NCBI RefSeq assembly: GCF_004745635.1 | Contig: NZ_SRLB01000004.1 | Span: 310,001 to 374,000 of the forward strand | Origin: Methylobacterium nonmethylotrophicum | Lineage (GTDB): Bacteria > Pseudomonadota > Alphaproteobacteria > Rhizobiales > Beijerinckiaceae | Direction: 5' to 3' | DNA length: 64,000 bases | In this document: in pieces, positions 63,301-64,000 of the stretch | How positions within the stretch are numbered: the first letter of the stretch is position 1 | How the letters are laid out: every line of letters begins with the position of its first letter | Translations under genes and position numbers: made by a program | Notes under the pieces: model-generated | Told to the model about the DNA's origin: nothing | The model's database searches: none | Seen by the model: the letters and a program-made list of their open reading frames with translations, nothing else

Positions 63301-63953
63301 TCGGCGTGATGGGCGGCTACACCACCTCCGCGGTGCGCCTCAACCAGGCCGCCGGCCGGCAGGACTACGAGGGCGGCACGGTTGGCGTCTACGGTACCTA
63401 CCTGAACGGCCCGTGGTTCTGGGACCACCTGTTCAAGGTCGACCTGCTCGGCCTCGACATCCGGGCGCCGGGCCTGCTGCAGCGCACCGGCCTGCAGAAC
63501 TACGCCTACACCACCAACGTGGGCTACCGCATCCCGCTGCAGAACTCGGTCTACGTCGAGCCGACGGCGGGCCTCGAATACGTGGCCACCTCGTTCAACC
63601 AGCAATCCGCGCTGACCCCGACCGCGATTCCGCTGCGGGACGGCGACGCCCTGCGGGGGCGGATCGGCGCCCGGGTCGGGTCGGAGTTCGTCGAAGGCGA
63701 CATCCGGGTCGAGCCGAGCGTGACCGGCTTCGTCTACTCGGTCCTGACCGAGAGCGGGATCTCGGGCGCGGTCAACGGGATCACGGGCGCGACCGGCCTG
63801 CGCGAGCAGGGCAAGGTGCGCGGCGAGGTCCAGGCCTCGGTGAACTTCTTCAACCTGAAGACGGGCCTGTCGGGGTTCGTGCGGGCCGATTACCGGATCG
63901 GCGGCGATCTGGTCGGCGGCGGCGGCCGGGTGGGCATGCGCTACCAGTGGTGA
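60384..63953 (+). CDS. Autotransporter with nidogen-like N-terminal domain
   Basis: 1189 residues. Long basic N-terminus followed by a signal peptide (VLLLGVSAVTVAAAPGVAGAQ). About 45-200 is a nidogen-like (NIDO) domain: LPFSVNYFGSTYGQLYVNNNGNVTFG, APFLADIDTRNT, AFGVTWPAVGYY, NFDIYFNYARIQFETGEADGG. Then a passenger of short repeats rich in SGTITA and NTGTI (about 330-700), typical of a beta-helix. The C-terminal 280 residues form the barrel (WARAYGDLERRSG, GGTVGVYGTYLNG), ending GMRYQW. NIDO domains occur in extracellular adhesion proteins, so a surface adhesin is likely. The start has a gagaagg ribosome-binding site. Confidence 0.9.
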   Translation: MATEGVGARARHRHGLVRVRRVLLLGVSAVTVAAAPGVAGAQTVASGFDANQLARNDDSSTGAITLPFSVNYFGSTYGQLYVNNNGNVTFGQSSSQFTPVGLGASYRGAPIIAPFLADIDTRNTASGITSYGNGTYAGQTAFGVTWPAVGYYASRADKTNTFQLIMTNRADTGSGNFDIYFNYARIQFETGEADGGANGLGGTSASAGYSAGTGVAGTYYQIPGSLVNGALLDGGPNALVSSTNNGVPGQFLFPVRNGTVLVANVCSPGDNASTTTAAVCGPNSSYNQGIFYTPVNPFTLTVRENTTIAAPSATAAVLVMPTATSGGTPTANVTVNVAASASITSADRAGIQIDSARGTGSGTVDTAGTITAGTAGIVAQTNVGALRITNTGAITAPFGILGEAGSATLSNSGTITAGVGMAAQSGAANLTNSGTITFGRVGMAAATSGGVIANTGTLTYDPSIASPFTPGVVDNLPTLARTIGQTLAQITQSPDVTPTALAGLSQGDLSVSNAGTITSGAIGIAALARGALTIQNTGTIGAGGVGVVAQAGAAASGTTPMSIGSLGFSNSGAISAATGPAVDLTSYGGSLTIANSGALGGAIGLRAAVQQAGTGSALTISNAQGGSIIGTSGLAIDTSASSVATRIANQGTITGALNLSAGSSVTNAGRVDAIGTSTLGGGTDAVFSNLGTLAVVPGATQAANVTLAGLSEFRNAGTISLVNGRAGDTLTIQGNYVGQNGRIDTEFLTQGGIGDQVVITGNASGSTSIRVTNLSSAVPFSTGNPIVVVRGTTQANAFTLGSLQNFGTLEPTLVSTQTSNGTALSLGAVPNAVALSAPTAVIAARTIAFQGGTAVLDRMTQLRTDVQRAASGKPSIPQALQYAGLNQYAALVTKDPIAPNLVQPVEPPPSNVRPAVWARAYGDLERRSGSTSFSFAGATFTRDLGYNQAGGGLLGGADLVISRLTSADDGLIIGVMGGYTTSAVRLNQAAGRQDYEGGTVGVYGTYLNGPWFWDHLFKVDLLGLDIRAPGLLQRTGLQNYAYTTNVGYRIPLQNSVYVEPTAGLEYVATSFNQQSALTPTAIPLRDGDALRGRIGARVGSEFVEGDIRVEPSVTGFVYSVLTESGISGAVNGITGATGLREQGKVRGEVQASVNFFNLKTGLSGFVRADYRIGGDLVGGGGRVGMRYQW

Positions 63954-64000
63954 GCCCGAGACCGGCCTGACGCGACACGACGACGAGGGCCCGGCGACAG

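Overview
The window is very GC-rich and most genes carry alphaproteobacterial signatures: an alternative complex III/caa3 respiratory locus, a TauE/SafE transporter, Tad-type pilus proteins, a PRC-barrel protein and class III cyclases. I infer a Hyphomicrobiales organism, probably Methylobacterium-like. No methanol-oxidation genes lie in the window, so the genus is a guess. There are no rRNA, tRNA or CRISPR loci that I can see.

Layout. 1-2682 (minus strand): a Cys-type sulfatase cut by the window edge, a predicted outer-membrane porin and the formylglycine-generating enzyme that would mature the sulfatase. 3016-4530: ruvC and a TauE/SafE permease whose stop codon lies in the target duplication of a 266-bp palindromic IS5-like miniature element (4531-4796). 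5346-7412: three TadE/TadG-like proteins. 7758-13913 (minus): a galactose-oxidase-type copper radical enzyme, a SCO copper chaperone and the four minor pseudopilins GspH, I, J and K of a type II secretion system. 14690-38512: a biosynthetic gene cluster with a divergent layout. Leftward it has an unknown protein, a DevBCA-like ABC exporter and a TolC-type channel. Rightward it has a reducing type I PKS, a MATE exporter, an 88-residue unknown, a two-module NRPS with thioesterase and an FMN hydroxy-acid oxidase. 38513-39702 is partly AT-rich and poor in genes. 39703-42354: an FAD monooxygenase, a cupin and a TetR regulator, with two matching 16-bp palindromes. 42336-53732 (minus): an 11.4-kb operon with overlapping or closely spaced genes for alternative complex III (with an ActC-ActD fusion) and an A2-type caa3 cytochrome oxidase. 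53909-55499: GNAT, PRC-barrel and an exported unknown. 56287-63953: a caspase-like coiled-coil protein, an adenylate cyclase with an FHA domain, and a nidogen-domain autotransporter.

How the genes fit together. The most interesting part is 5.3-14 kb. The copper oxidase has every galactose-oxidase catalytic residue and sits just upstream, on the same strand, of a copper-delivery protein and pseudopilin genes, which suggests one maturation and secretion unit. Its N-terminus carries two copies of a domain of about 115 residues that I also see at the C-terminus of the TadG-like pilus protein 5 kb away, including a Cys pair with matching spacing. In the biosynthetic cluster, overlapping start and stop codons link most PKS/NRPS genes, and one 413-bp divergent region controls both production and export. 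The NRPS pocket residues suggest ornithine-like substrates, so the product may be an acylated cationic dipeptide; this is inference only.
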